21,720 nt of DNA, from the NCBI GenBank assembly GCA_964459165.1, contig CAYWKM010000029.1, positions 1 to 21,720 of the forward strand. The letters are read 5' to 3'. The notes beneath the pieces were generated by a model. The model was not told where the DNA came from. It was given only the letters and a program-made list of their open reading frames with translations, and did not search any database. Source of the DNA: RGIG4074 sp964459165. GTDB lineage: Bacteria > Bacillota > Clostridia > Christensenellales > Borkfalkiaceae. Positions 5,955-13,380 of this stretch are shown here, piece by piece (the first letter of the stretch is position 1; each line of letters begins with the position of its first letter). The position numbers and the translations under genes are program-made.

Positions 5955-8249
5955 ATGAAGTGTTTTTTATTGGCGGGCGGAACAGGGAATCGTTTATGGC
6001 CGATTTCGCGAAAAAATTATCCCAAACAATTTATCGAGCTTCACGACGGAAGATCTCTCTTTCAGGAAACGATCGTGCGCAATATGCCGCTTTGCGACGA
6101 GTTTTATATTTTCGTCAACGAGCAATATATCAATATCGCAAAGGGACAGCTTTTTTATTTTCGCGATCTGAAATATAAATTATTCGTCGAGACGGAACAG
6201 CTGAAGACCGCCTTGCCTATTCTGATCGCCGCGCTCACTTGTCCTTCGGAGGAAAATATCCTGATCGTGTCCGCCGACGCGATGATCGGTCAAGGGAATT
6301 ATATGGGAAGCGTTACCGAAGCGAAAAAGTTCGCTTCGGCGGGTTTTTTGACGCTGATTACCGTGCCGGTAAAAGAGATACGGAAGGAATATAAATATAT
6401 TCGTTGCAACGGGGATAAAATCGAACGGTTCGTCGAGGACTTTTCTCAGATTGACCCCAACAAATTGGATGAGTACCGCTACGATATCGGCGTTTCGGTA
6501 AACCGCGCGGACGTTTTGCTCAATCAATTCCGCAAGGAATCTCCCGAGATGTTTTATAAGACGCAGGAGATTATCCGTCTCCGCAATTACGGCGGCGATG
6601 AGATTCTCCTGAATGATCGAGATTTTGAAGACGTTCCCAAGCTTTCGCTCGGAAAGGCGCTCAACCTCAACAGCGACGTCGCCCGTAACGTTTTGGCGGA
6701 TTTTCCGTGGGATTGCTGTTTCAGCCTCGAAACCTTTTCGGGCGAGGGAATGAATCAAAATATCATCGTGAGCGATTCAAAAAACGTCTCCGTCATCAAC
6801 AGCGATAAAGAAAAACTCGTCGTCGTTAATCGTCTGGAAAACGCCGTTGTCGTCAATACCAAAAACGCGGTTTATGTTTCGGCGAAGGATCACAGCTCCG
6901 ATATCAAACAGATCATCAAACAAAATAGAGATCGATACGGTTATTTTTTCGACGAAAGCCAAATTTTTTATCAGCCGTGGGGCATTAAAGAATATCTGAG
7001 TCGGGGAAAAGGATACCGCATTACAAAGATGACGATATTTCCCGGCAAATTTTTGCAGGAACATTTTCACGAAAATCGAAGCGAGCATTGGTCGATCGTA
7101 AGCGGTTCCGCCAATATTCGGATCGGGGAGGATTGCCGCAATTACGGTACGGGAGAAAGCGCGTTTGCCGCTTGCGGCGTCGTTCACCGCGTGGGCAATA
7201 TTACCGAAGAGAACGCCGTATTGATCGAAACGGCTCTCGAGCCGTCGTTTGAGGGGCTTCCCTTAGAGGAGATCCGCTTTTTCGGGGAGGCCTTTTTCCC
7301 ATTGGAACCCGCCTATAAAGACTATTTTTGGGGCGGGACGAAAATTAAGGATTATTTCAATAAGAAGAGCGATTTTCCCATCGTCGCCGAAAGCTGGGAA
7401 ATTTCCGCCCACCCCGCCGGACAAAGCGTCGTCAAAAAAGGCGAGTACGCCGGTTATACGCTGGGAATGCTTTTGAGTAAGCTCGGAAAAAAATGTCTCG
7501 GCTGGAAGTCCGAAGCGTTCGACCGTTTTCCGCTTCTCGTCAAGTTTATCGACGCGCATAAGAGCCTTTCCATTCAGGTGCATCCGGACGATGATTATGC
7601 GCTCATGGCGGAAAACGAATACGGCAAAAACGAGATGTGGTATATCATGGATTGTGAAGAAGATTCTTATCTGTATCTCGGCTTCAACAGGGACGTCACG
7701 TTGGAGGAGGTTCGCAGACGCATCCACGACAACACGCTTACGGAAATATTGAATAAAGTTCCCGTCAAAAAAGGAGATTGCTTTTTTATCGCCGCAGGAA
7801 CCGTCCACGCCATAGGGGCGGGAATTCTCCTTTGTGAAGTGCAGCAAAACTCCAATTGTACCTATCGCCTCTATGACTTCGGAAGAAAAGATAGAGACGG
7901 ACGGGAGAGAGCGTTGCATATCGATAAGGCGCTCAATGTGCTCAATTTCTCCAAAATGGAAATCGACGGTTCTCCGAAAGGCAAGATCGAAAAAGGGGAA
8001 GGCTATGAGAGTATGCTTCTATGCGAATGCAAGTATTTCGTGGTGGAAAAATATTCCGTCGTAAGCGAATGTACCCTGTATCTCGATGCTTCTTCCTTTG
8101 CGGGCGTCGTCATTTTATCGGGCGGCGGAGAAATCCGCGTTCAATCGACGAGTCAAAAATTTAACCGAGGAGATTCCTTTTTCTTCCCCGCGCAAAAGAT
8201 CCCCGTCCATATCGTCGGCGAGTGCGAATTTATCAGGATCGGTTTATAA
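5955..8249 (+). CDS. ManC-like guanylyltransferase + ManC cupin + class I mannose-6-P isomerase fusion
   Basis: This 764-residue cytoplasmic fusion acts in GDP-mannose metabolism. Residues 1-~270 are a ManC-type nucleotidyltransferase with the signature GGTGNRLWPISRKNYPKQF (8-26). Residues ~340-445 are the type II ManC cupin, starting QPWG at 340 with a His/Glu metal set in EHFHENRSEHW. Residues ~446-764 form a complete short class I phosphomannose isomerase: QVHPDD (Gln541, His543), Glu560 in NEMW, His618 in GTVHAIG, and the YRLYDF and LHIDKAL motifs. I chose ATG 5955 over an upstream TTG (5931) because GGAG lies at a usable distance and the first residues MKCFLLAGGTG match the family start. 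The nucleotidyltransferase part is odd: where ManC usually has PADH and FVEKP it has SADA and FVEDF. Its transferase activity is therefore less certain than its isomerase activity. Confidence 0.88.
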   Translation: MKCFLLAGGTGNRLWPISRKNYPKQFIELHDGRSLFQETIVRNMPLCDEFYIFVNEQYINIAKGQLFYFRDLKYKLFVETEQLKTALPILIAALTCPSEENILIVSADAMIGQGNYMGSVTEAKKFASAGFLTLITVPVKEIRKEYKYIRCNGDKIERFVEDFSQIDPNKLDEYRYDIGVSVNRADVLLNQFRKESPEMFYKTQEIIRLRNYGGDEILLNDRDFEDVPKLSLGKALNLNSDVARNVLADFPWDCCFSLETFSGEGMNQNIIVSDSKNVSVINSDKEKLVVVNRLENAVVVNTKNAVYVSAKDHSSDIKQIIKQNRDRYGYFFDESQIFYQPWGIKEYLSRGKGYRITKMTIFPGKFLQEHFHENRSEHWSIVSGSANIRIGEDCRNYGTGESAFAACGVVHRVGNITEENAVLIETALEPSFEGLPLEEIRFFGEAFFPLEPAYKDYFWGGTKIKDYFNKKSDFPIVAESWEISAHPAGQSVVKKGEYAGYTLGMLLSKLGKKCLGWKSEAFDRFPLLVKFIDAHKSLSIQVHPDDDYALMAENEYGKNEMWYIMDCEEDSYLYLGFNRDVTLEEVRRRIHDNTLTEILNKVPVKKGDCFFIAAGTVHAIGAGILLCEVQQNSNCTYRLYDFGRKDRDGRERALHIDKALNVLNFSKMEIDGSPKGKIEKGEGYESMLLCECKYFVVEKYSVVSECTLYLDASSFAGVVILSGGGEIRVQSTSQKFNRGDSFFFPAQKIPVHIVGECEFIRIGL

Positions 8250-8274
8250 AAAAATGTTTTTTTAAACATTTTTT
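8250..8274. terminator. AT-rich hairpin after the ManC-ManA gene
   Basis: A 10-bp stem (8250-8259 with 8264-8273), TTTT loop and T-run begin at the stop codon. The stem is almost all A-T, so it is weak, but its position fits a terminator before the next promoter. Confidence 0.5.
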
Positions 8275-8294
8275 GCAAATTTATAAAATCCCTC

Positions 8295-8323
8295 TTGAAA
8301 TTGATTTTTACTTATGCTATAAT
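8295..8323 (+). promoter_or_regulatory. Sigma-A promoter with extended -10 for the propeller gene
   Basis: TTGAAA (8295-8300) and TATAAT (8318-8323) are 17 bp apart, with TGC immediately before the -10. The start site would be near 8330, giving a leader of about 25 nt. An in-frame upstream TTG lies inside this promoter and so cannot be the translation start. Confidence 0.8.
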
Positions 8324-8354
8324 AATTGAAAATCAAGTCCATGGGGGATTTTTT

Positions 8355-9548
8355 ATGTCTTTAAAGATCACAAAAGAATTTAACGGCGTCGTTTTTACGC
8401 CAAGAAAAGAGGAAGTTTATCCCAATAACAGCGGCGTGCTCTATCCCAGAGTCATCGAGCTTCACTATGCCGGCGAAGAAAACGGCACGTTGCTTGCGAC
8501 GTTCGACCATTCCACGGTGAAGGAGCCTCCCGTATCTCCTATTATGAGAAGTACGGACGGAGGCAAAACGTGGGAGCATCTCAGCGATATGGTCGACACG
8601 AAGAACGGATGGGGTATTCGTTTCCAACCCGTTTTGTTTGAGCTTCCGAAACAGTGCGGCGATCTTCCTCGGGGAACGATCGTATTTTCCGGCAACGCCG
8701 TTCCTATACAGGCTTGCGGACAGGAAAATCCGCCTGACTTCATAGGGACCGAGCTTCAATTTTACATCAGTCGCGATCACGGCAGAACATGGGAATATCG
8801 TTCCTCTTTCGCTTACGGCGGCGTGCCCGTAGAATATAATTGGGATTGTCTCGGTCCTGTTTGGGAACCTTTTATCTACATTAACGCCTACGGCGACATC
8901 ACCGTCGTATTTACGGATGAAAAGCCTCACGTAGACAAGAGATTCTGCCAGACGCTCAAAGTCATCGCTTCCAACGACGGCGGCAGAACATGGGGAGACG
9001 AGAGGCTCGTCGTCGCCATTCCCGACGGGATTCGTCGCCCCGGCATGGCGATCGTCACCCGCCTTCCGAACGGAAAATATTTTATGTGCTACGAAGTCGT
9101 CAACGACGATTGGCAGGGAATTCACTATAAATTCTCCGACGACGGCATGGACTTCGGCGATCCCGCCGACAAGGGTATTCGTGCGGAGACGGCGGACGGC
9201 AAATATCTCGGAAATATGCCCTATTGCATATGGACGAGCAAGGGCGGTCCGAACGGCACGATTATTTTAAGCGGACATCACGACGGCGGCTGGACGGGAC
9301 TTCGCGATCCCGGCAACTTCCTCGTCAACTATCATCTCGGCGAAGGTCCTTGGGAAGAAGTTCCCATGCTCGTTTCTTACGATTCGAGAATGCTTCAAGC
9401 CGGTTGGAGTATGGGGATGACGACCATCGAGAACGATACCAAGCTCATCCAGCTTGCGCCCGTACAAATGGATCCTGTTTTGTTGCAGATCGCTTACGGC
9501 ATCGGCACGCTCGAAACGGTCGGCGAACCCGAAGAATCAAACGATTGA
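8355..9548 (+). CDS. Sialidase-like (BNR/Asp-box) beta-propeller protein, probable glycoside hydrolase
   Basis: This 397-residue protein has three Asp-boxes (STDGGKTW 66-73, SRDHGRTW 139-146, SNDGGRTW 206-213), the hallmark of sialidase-type six-bladed propellers. The N-terminal YPRVIEL...GTLLATF strand and the WEPF (170-173)...FTDE stretch recall exo-acting families such as GH93 arabinanases as well as GH33 sialidases. I cannot decide between them, and the catalytic Arg triad of true sialidases is not obvious. There is no signal peptide or anchor, so it should act inside the cell on imported oligosaccharides. The start at ATG 8355 is set by GGGGGA 6-7 nt upstream and by the promoter position. 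It is a single-gene unit with its own promoter and a downstream palindrome, and no transporter lies nearby to hint at the substrate. Confidence 0.75.
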   Translation: MSLKITKEFNGVVFTPRKEEVYPNNSGVLYPRVIELHYAGEENGTLLATFDHSTVKEPPVSPIMRSTDGGKTWEHLSDMVDTKNGWGIRFQPVLFELPKQCGDLPRGTIVFSGNAVPIQACGQENPPDFIGTELQFYISRDHGRTWEYRSSFAYGGVPVEYNWDCLGPVWEPFIYINAYGDITVVFTDEKPHVDKRFCQTLKVIASNDGGRTWGDERLVVAIPDGIRRPGMAIVTRLPNGKYFMCYEVVNDDWQGIHYKFSDDGMDFGDPADKGIRAETADGKYLGNMPYCIWTSKGGPNGTIILSGHHDGGWTGLRDPGNFLVNYHLGEGPWEEVPMLVSYDSRMLQAGWSMGMTTIENDTKLIQLAPVQMDPVLLQIAYGIGTLETVGEPEESND

Positions 9549-9570
9549 TTTTGACGATTAAATAAAACGA

Positions 9571-9622
9571 AAAAAAATAGTCATGTACCACCGGCTCAGC
9601 CGGTGGTACATGACTTTAAATC
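9571..9622. terminator. Bidirectional terminator built on a 37-bp perfect palindrome
   Basis: Arms 9579-9596 and 9598-9615 are perfect inverted complements around C9597, giving at least 16 bp of stem with a small loop. On the - strand it is followed by A then seven T, an excellent terminator for the degV-like gene. On the + strand the T-tract is weaker (TTTAAATCATTTT). It lies between two convergent genes. The length and GC-rich centre exceed a normal terminator and resemble REP or IS200/IS605-type hairpins, so it may be a repeat pressed into service. Confidence 0.8.
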
Positions 9623-9625
9623 ATT

Positions 9626-10492
9626 TTATTTGAGAGCTCGCGCTATGGCGACGGCGATTGCGCCGGGACCGATGTGGCAGGATACGCTGAGCGAAAGCGA
9701 ATCCACGAAAGTAATCGGGATTTCAGGGAAAAGCTTTTCGACTTCTTCCCTAAATTTTTCGATTTCTTCAAAGCTTTCGGTGTGCGCAAAAGAGATCGTC
9801 ATTTCGCCGTTTTTCGTATAATCGTAAAATCTTCCGTATAAGTCTGCCTTGATTGCGTCGATCATGGCTTCCTTTGCTTTGCCGATCGTTCTCGCAATGG
9901 CGAATTTATCGAGCTTTTCTCCCTGAATTTGCAAAATGGGTTTCAGCTTCAGCATGGAGCCGACCGCCGCAGCGGCGGGAGTAACTCTTCCGCCCTTTTT
10001 CAAATACTTCATCGTATCGACCATGATGTATATGCTCGAATCGAATTTCGTGGCCTCCAAATATTCTTTTATTTCGAGGGCGTTTTTTCCGCGCTTGACG
10101 AGCTCTATCGCGTCGAAGACGCTTTGCTTCATCGTTACGGAAATTCTTTGATTGTTTACGACCTGAATTTTTCCGGCGTAATCTCTTGAGAGCGCTTGCG
10201 CAGTCGCGCACGACTGGCTTAATCCGCTCGACATGGGAATATAGACCATTTCATCGTAATCCTTCAAAATGCCGTCCCAAAAGGAGAGAAGCTCGCCGAT
10301 AATGGGTTGCGAAGTGGATACGTTGGCGTCGTTTTTCAGCTTTTCATAAAACTGTTCCCGCGTTAAATTGATGTCTTCGTAATATTGTTCGTCGTCGATC
10401 AAAAAGGGCATGGGAACGACAAAAATTCCGAGATCCTTTCCTTCCGATTGCGTAATACCGCTGTTACTGTCCGTAACGATAGCCGTTTTCAT
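9626..10492 (-). CDS. DegV family fatty-acid-binding protein
   Basis: This protein of about 288 residues matches the DegV family throughout: TAIVTDSNSGI at the N-terminus, VSTSQPIIGE, the SSGLSQSC loop that holds the lipid head group, YLKKGGRVT, and LKPILQI. DegV/FakB proteins bind a fatty acid and present it to a FakA kinase for phosphorylation; no FakA lies in this window. The start is chosen at ATG 10492. A TTG nine bases upstream leaves only 3 nt to the GGAGGA site (10505-10510), while ATG leaves 12, which is long but acceptable. The gene has a consensus promoter of its own in the 145-bp gap after the DUF368-PlsC gene. A fatty-acid carrier downstream of an acyltransferase fits a shared lipid theme, but that link is inference. 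Confidence 0.92.
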   Translation of the reverse strand: MKTAIVTDSNSGITQSEGKDLGIFVVPMPFLIDDEQYYEDINLTREQFYEKLKNDANVSTSQPIIGELLSFWDGILKDYDEMVYIPMSSGLSQSCATAQALSRDYAGKIQVVNNQRISVTMKQSVFDAIELVKRGKNALEIKEYLEATKFDSSIYIMVDTMKYLKKGGRVTPAAAAVGSMLKLKPILQIQGEKLDKFAIARTIGKAKEAMIDAIKADLYGRFYDYTKNGEMTISFAHTESFEEIEKFREEVEKLFPEIPITFVDSLSLSVSCHIGPGAIAVAIARALK

Positions 10493-10576
10493 AATATCCA
10501 ATTATCCTCCGATTTTTCTTTTGTATGCGTAAAATCTCGATCAATTTTCCGCATTCAATCTCATTCTGTATCCGTT

Positions 10577-10605
10577 ATTATACCATTCTCGGAACAAATT
10601 GTCAA
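10577..10605 (-). promoter_or_regulatory. Perfect consensus sigma-A promoter of the DegV gene
   Basis: Reading the minus strand, TTGACA (10605-10600) and TATAAT (10582-10577) are separated by exactly 17 bp, a full match to both consensus hexamers. The start site would be near 10570, with a leader of about 78 nt. Confidence 0.88.
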
Positions 10606-10637
10606 TGATATTACATATGAAATCCGGCGAGTAAATA

Positions 10638-12347
10638 TTAATAGCGCTGCAATAGTTCGGCGTGAGTTAATCCTTCTTCTTTTTTATGATTGAACGATAT
10701 TTCGTCAAGCTTTTTTTGCATAATGCTTTTCAACATATCCGAAAGCTGATTTTTATTCATATCCTTATATTCCTCGTAACGGATTGCGGGAAGAATATGT
10801 ATTTCCGGATAAATTTTTTTCAGAGAAGAAATGCTGTAAACCTTATACGTGTCATAGAGAACGATGGGGGTAATATCGCATTTGCTTTTAAACGCGGCGG
10901 AAAAGCCTCCCGTATGAAAATCCTGCAAATTATTTTTGTTGTCTCCCCAATCGCCTTCGGGAAAGAGTATGTGGCTTATGCCCTTTTTGATGTCTTCCGC
11001 CATCATATTGACTTGCCGGATGGCTTGTCGGGGGTCTTTTTTGTCGATCAGCTTGGCTCCTATTATTTTAGCGAAGGAGCTATATAACGGTTGGCTCGCC
11101 ATCGTTTTATCCGCTAAAATCGAGCAGGGATAATCGCTTAAAGCGGTGAATACGGCGAGCCCGTCGTATTTTCCCTGATGGTTAGAGACGATCAACACGC
11201 CTTTTTCTCGGACGAGATTTTCCTTTCCGTATACGATGGGGGAGATCCTTCCGTATTTGTTGATATTCAATATAATTTTAACGCTTTTTGCGTATTTCTC
11301 TTCAAAGCTCAATTTCTCGTCTTTGATATATTTTTTCAATCGGATCGAGTAGGCGATAACGAGGGGAATATGACCGAAAATCGTATAGCCGAAGCGTAGC
11401 ATGTTTCTCTTTTTTCGACCGGAAGGACGGGGATCGTTTTGTTTCTTGATTCCTAAATCGTATACGCATAGGACTAAAACGAAGCAGAATAATCCGAGAA
11501 AGATCCCGCCGACCAATTGATAGGGGGAAAAGACGAATCGATCGTTATCGATAATGCAGTCTCTGAAAACGACGAAAGGAGCGGAGACGACGAATCCCGC
11601 CGTGGCAAATTCCACCTGCACCGGTCTCTTCACGACAAGCTTTTTCACGGCTTTTGAAAAGAGAATCATTCCCGTGACGTTTCCCGCAAGATAGACGAGC
11701 AGAACGATCAGATTATGGAAGAAATTGGTAAAGGTGACCAAATCGGTTAACGCGCCGAGGAGGGAATAATAATATCCCAACGAAATACAAACGACCGCAA
11801 AATCGAGTCCGGGCATGATCGTCGTCATCGAGGTTACGAGTCCCACCAATCCGAGTTTGATATAGTCGCCGACCGTCATATCCGGATCGAGCGTGATATT
11901 TTCTCCCTTGATGTAGATTAACATATTCAAAAACACGACGGCGATGACGGCGGCGAAAATGATCCAATTCACGGGATTTTTCGTATAGGGCGAGAGCTTT
12001 TTCATCTGAGGAATCGCGCTGCCTATAATGGAACCGAATACGGCAAAGACAACGAGAAGGGGATAGGTTTCGTATAGGGCGTTCATGGAAAAAGCGCCGA
12101 TTAACGCGCCTAACCCGAATCCGAGCATCAGGAAGAACAAAAAGCGCAGGCTCTTAAAAAAGTGCTTGAAAATTCCGCTCAAAGATTCGATCATCAGATA
12201 ATAAGTGCCTAAAATAATGGCGAACGTTCCGGCGGAAAGTCCCGGAATCGCGAGGCTCACAAAACCGATTACCGTTCCCTTTAAAACGGTAAGCAATCCC
12301 TTTTTAAGCGTAAAATTGTCAATATTTAGTTTGGTTTCGTCTATCAT
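10638..12347 (-). CDS. DUF368 (PopT-type polyprenyl-phosphate transporter) fused to PlsC-like acyltransferase
   Basis: This 569-residue protein has two halves. Residues ~15-305 are a polytopic membrane domain of the DUF368 type, with the internal-repeat motifs IPGLSAGT near residue 35 and MTTIMPGLD near 175. DUF368 members (PopT) recycle undecaprenyl phosphate across the membrane. The second repeat normally reads PGxSGS but here reads PGLDFA. After a basic linker (SGRKKR), residues ~320-569 are a PlsC/LPLAT acyltransferase with the catalytic HX4D (His390 to Asp395 in NHQGKYDG), the FPEG block (462-465, continuing DWG rather than the usual TRS) and a later PIVLYDT. It would transfer acyl groups to a lysophospholipid or related acceptor on the cytoplasmic face. 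ATG 12347 has GAGG about 6 nt upstream. The fusion is continuous in frame with no sign of a missed stop. A functional link between the halves is inferred. Confidence 0.87.
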   Translation of the reverse strand: MIDETKLNIDNFTLKKGLLTVLKGTVIGFVSLAIPGLSAGTFAIILGTYYLMIESLSGIFKHFFKSLRFLFFLMLGFGLGALIGAFSMNALYETYPLLVVFAVFGSIIGSAIPQMKKLSPYTKNPVNWIIFAAVIAVVFLNMLIYIKGENITLDPDMTVGDYIKLGLVGLVTSMTTIMPGLDFAVVCISLGYYYSLLGALTDLVTFTNFFHNLIVLLVYLAGNVTGMILFSKAVKKLVVKRPVQVEFATAGFVVSAPFVVFRDCIIDNDRFVFSPYQLVGGIFLGLFCFVLVLCVYDLGIKKQNDPRPSGRKKRNMLRFGYTIFGHIPLVIAYSIRLKKYIKDEKLSFEEKYAKSVKIILNINKYGRISPIVYGKENLVREKGVLIVSNHQGKYDGLAVFTALSDYPCSILADKTMASQPLYSSFAKIIGAKLIDKKDPRQAIRQVNMMAEDIKKGISHILFPEGDWGDNKNNLQDFHTGGFSAAFKSKCDITPIVLYDTYKVYSISSLKKIYPEIHILPAIRYEEYKDMNKNQLSDMLKSIMQKKLDEISFNHKKEEGLTHAELLQRY

Positions 12348-12503
12348 GGCGTCCTCTATTGAGTTGAATCTGTCGATATTGATAATTTCTCACAAAATCG
12401 TTAAAAATATGTGAAAAACACGTAAAAAGAAATAATATTTTGTTTTTTTACAAAGGTTTTTCTATGTCTTTTCGACGCGGCGGAAAAATTATATTTTCGC
12501 TGT

Positions 12504-13355
12504 TTACAAAAAACGAAAAATATCCTCGTATACTTTCGCGTCCTCGTCGGAATACACGTCGAAGACGACGGTCAGATCGGCGTCGGGATTCTTCAAAAGC
12601 CAATTTTTGACGGTTCCCACCGCGATCTCGGCGGCTTGCGCTTTCGGAAAATTGAATATTCCCGTAGAAATGCAACAGAACGCGATCGATTTCAGCTGCA
12701 TAGCTTTCGCTTGATCGAGACAGGAAATATAACAGCTTCTCAAATTTGCCTTGTCCTCTTCGGAGACCTCTTTTGTCGTCATGGGACCGACGGTATGAAA
12801 GACGTATTTGCAGGGCAGGTTGTAGCCGATCGTCACCTTCACTTCGCCGATGGGCTCGCTCTCTCCCTGATACGACATAATCGTCGCGCAATCTCTTCTC
12901 AGTTGCATTCCTGCCTTGGAGTGAACGATATTGTCGATACAGTTGTGCTCGGGAATAAAGCAGCCCAACAAATCGGCGTTCGCCGCGTTGACGACAGCGT
13001 CCGCGTCGAGTCTCGTAATATCCCCTTGCCAAAGGAGCATCTTTTGGTCTTTCTTTTTCAGCGTCGACACGTGAATGACGCCTCTTTTCAGCGTTTCATG
13101 CCAAAAGAGTTCGTCCTGCGCCTCCAAAACGGAAGGCGGAATCGGCAGAGGGGATCGCTCGTTCATATATGCGCGTATGACGCTTCGTTTGGATTCGTAA
13201 GGAGTGTTGAACGCCGCGATCATGCCCCGTTCCTTTAACAGGAATTTAAGGAGCAGGTCGCAAAGCTCGTTTCTGCGCTCGTTGGAAATAAATCCCGTGT
13301 TATGCCGATAGGGAACAAGGGGAATCAAGCTTTTGTATTGTTCGTATTTCAACAT
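12504..13355 (-). CDS. Zinc-type macrodomain protein, probable protein-ADP-ribose hydrolase
   Basis: This 283-residue protein has an N-terminal helical region (~1-90) and a macrodomain (~105-283). Visible motifs are GDIT (111-114), NAAN (123-126), the zinc motif GCFIPEHNCIDN with Cys132, His137 and Cys139, and CISTGIFNFP (228-237), which wraps the ribose/phosphates. This signature belongs to the zinc-dependent macrodomains known from staphylococci and streptococci, which remove ADP-ribose from proteins and often sit beside a SirTM sirtuin and lipoylation genes. None of those partners is here, so this is a stand-alone copy. It begins 25 nt after the stop of the upstream hydratase and should be co-transcribed with it. 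Its ribosome site is poor (AAGGAAG lies 18 nt from the ATG), which hints at low or coupled translation. Confidence 0.9.
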   Translation of the reverse strand: MLKYEQYKSLIPLVPYRHNTGFISNERRNELCDLLLKFLLKERGMIAAFNTPYESKRSVIRAYMNERSPLPIPPSVLEAQDELFWHETLKRGVIHVSTLKKKDQKMLLWQGDITRLDADAVVNAANADLLGCFIPEHNCIDNIVHSKAGMQLRRDCATIMSYQGESEPIGEVKVTIGYNLPCKYVFHTVGPMTTKEVSEEDKANLRSCYISCLDQAKAMQLKSIAFCCISTGIFNFPKAQAAEIAVGTVKNWLLKNPDADLTVVFDVYSDEDAKVYEDIFRFL

Positions 13356-13380
13356 AGGTTCTTGTTTACGCGATCTTCCT

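Noticed and set aside
8295..8354. TTG 8295 as start of the propeller protein
   Set aside because: It is the -35 element of the promoter, so it would not be transcribed.
8361..9125. A 254-codon minus-strand open frame opposite the propeller gene
   Set aside because: It lies fully antisense to a gene with clear Asp-boxes, has no ribosome site, and its composition mirrors the codon pattern of the plus strand.
12348..12430. A Rex-like TTGTGA...TCA site upstream of the DUF368-PlsC gene
   Set aside because: The right half does not match TCACAA at the required spacing, so the resemblance is only to one half-site.
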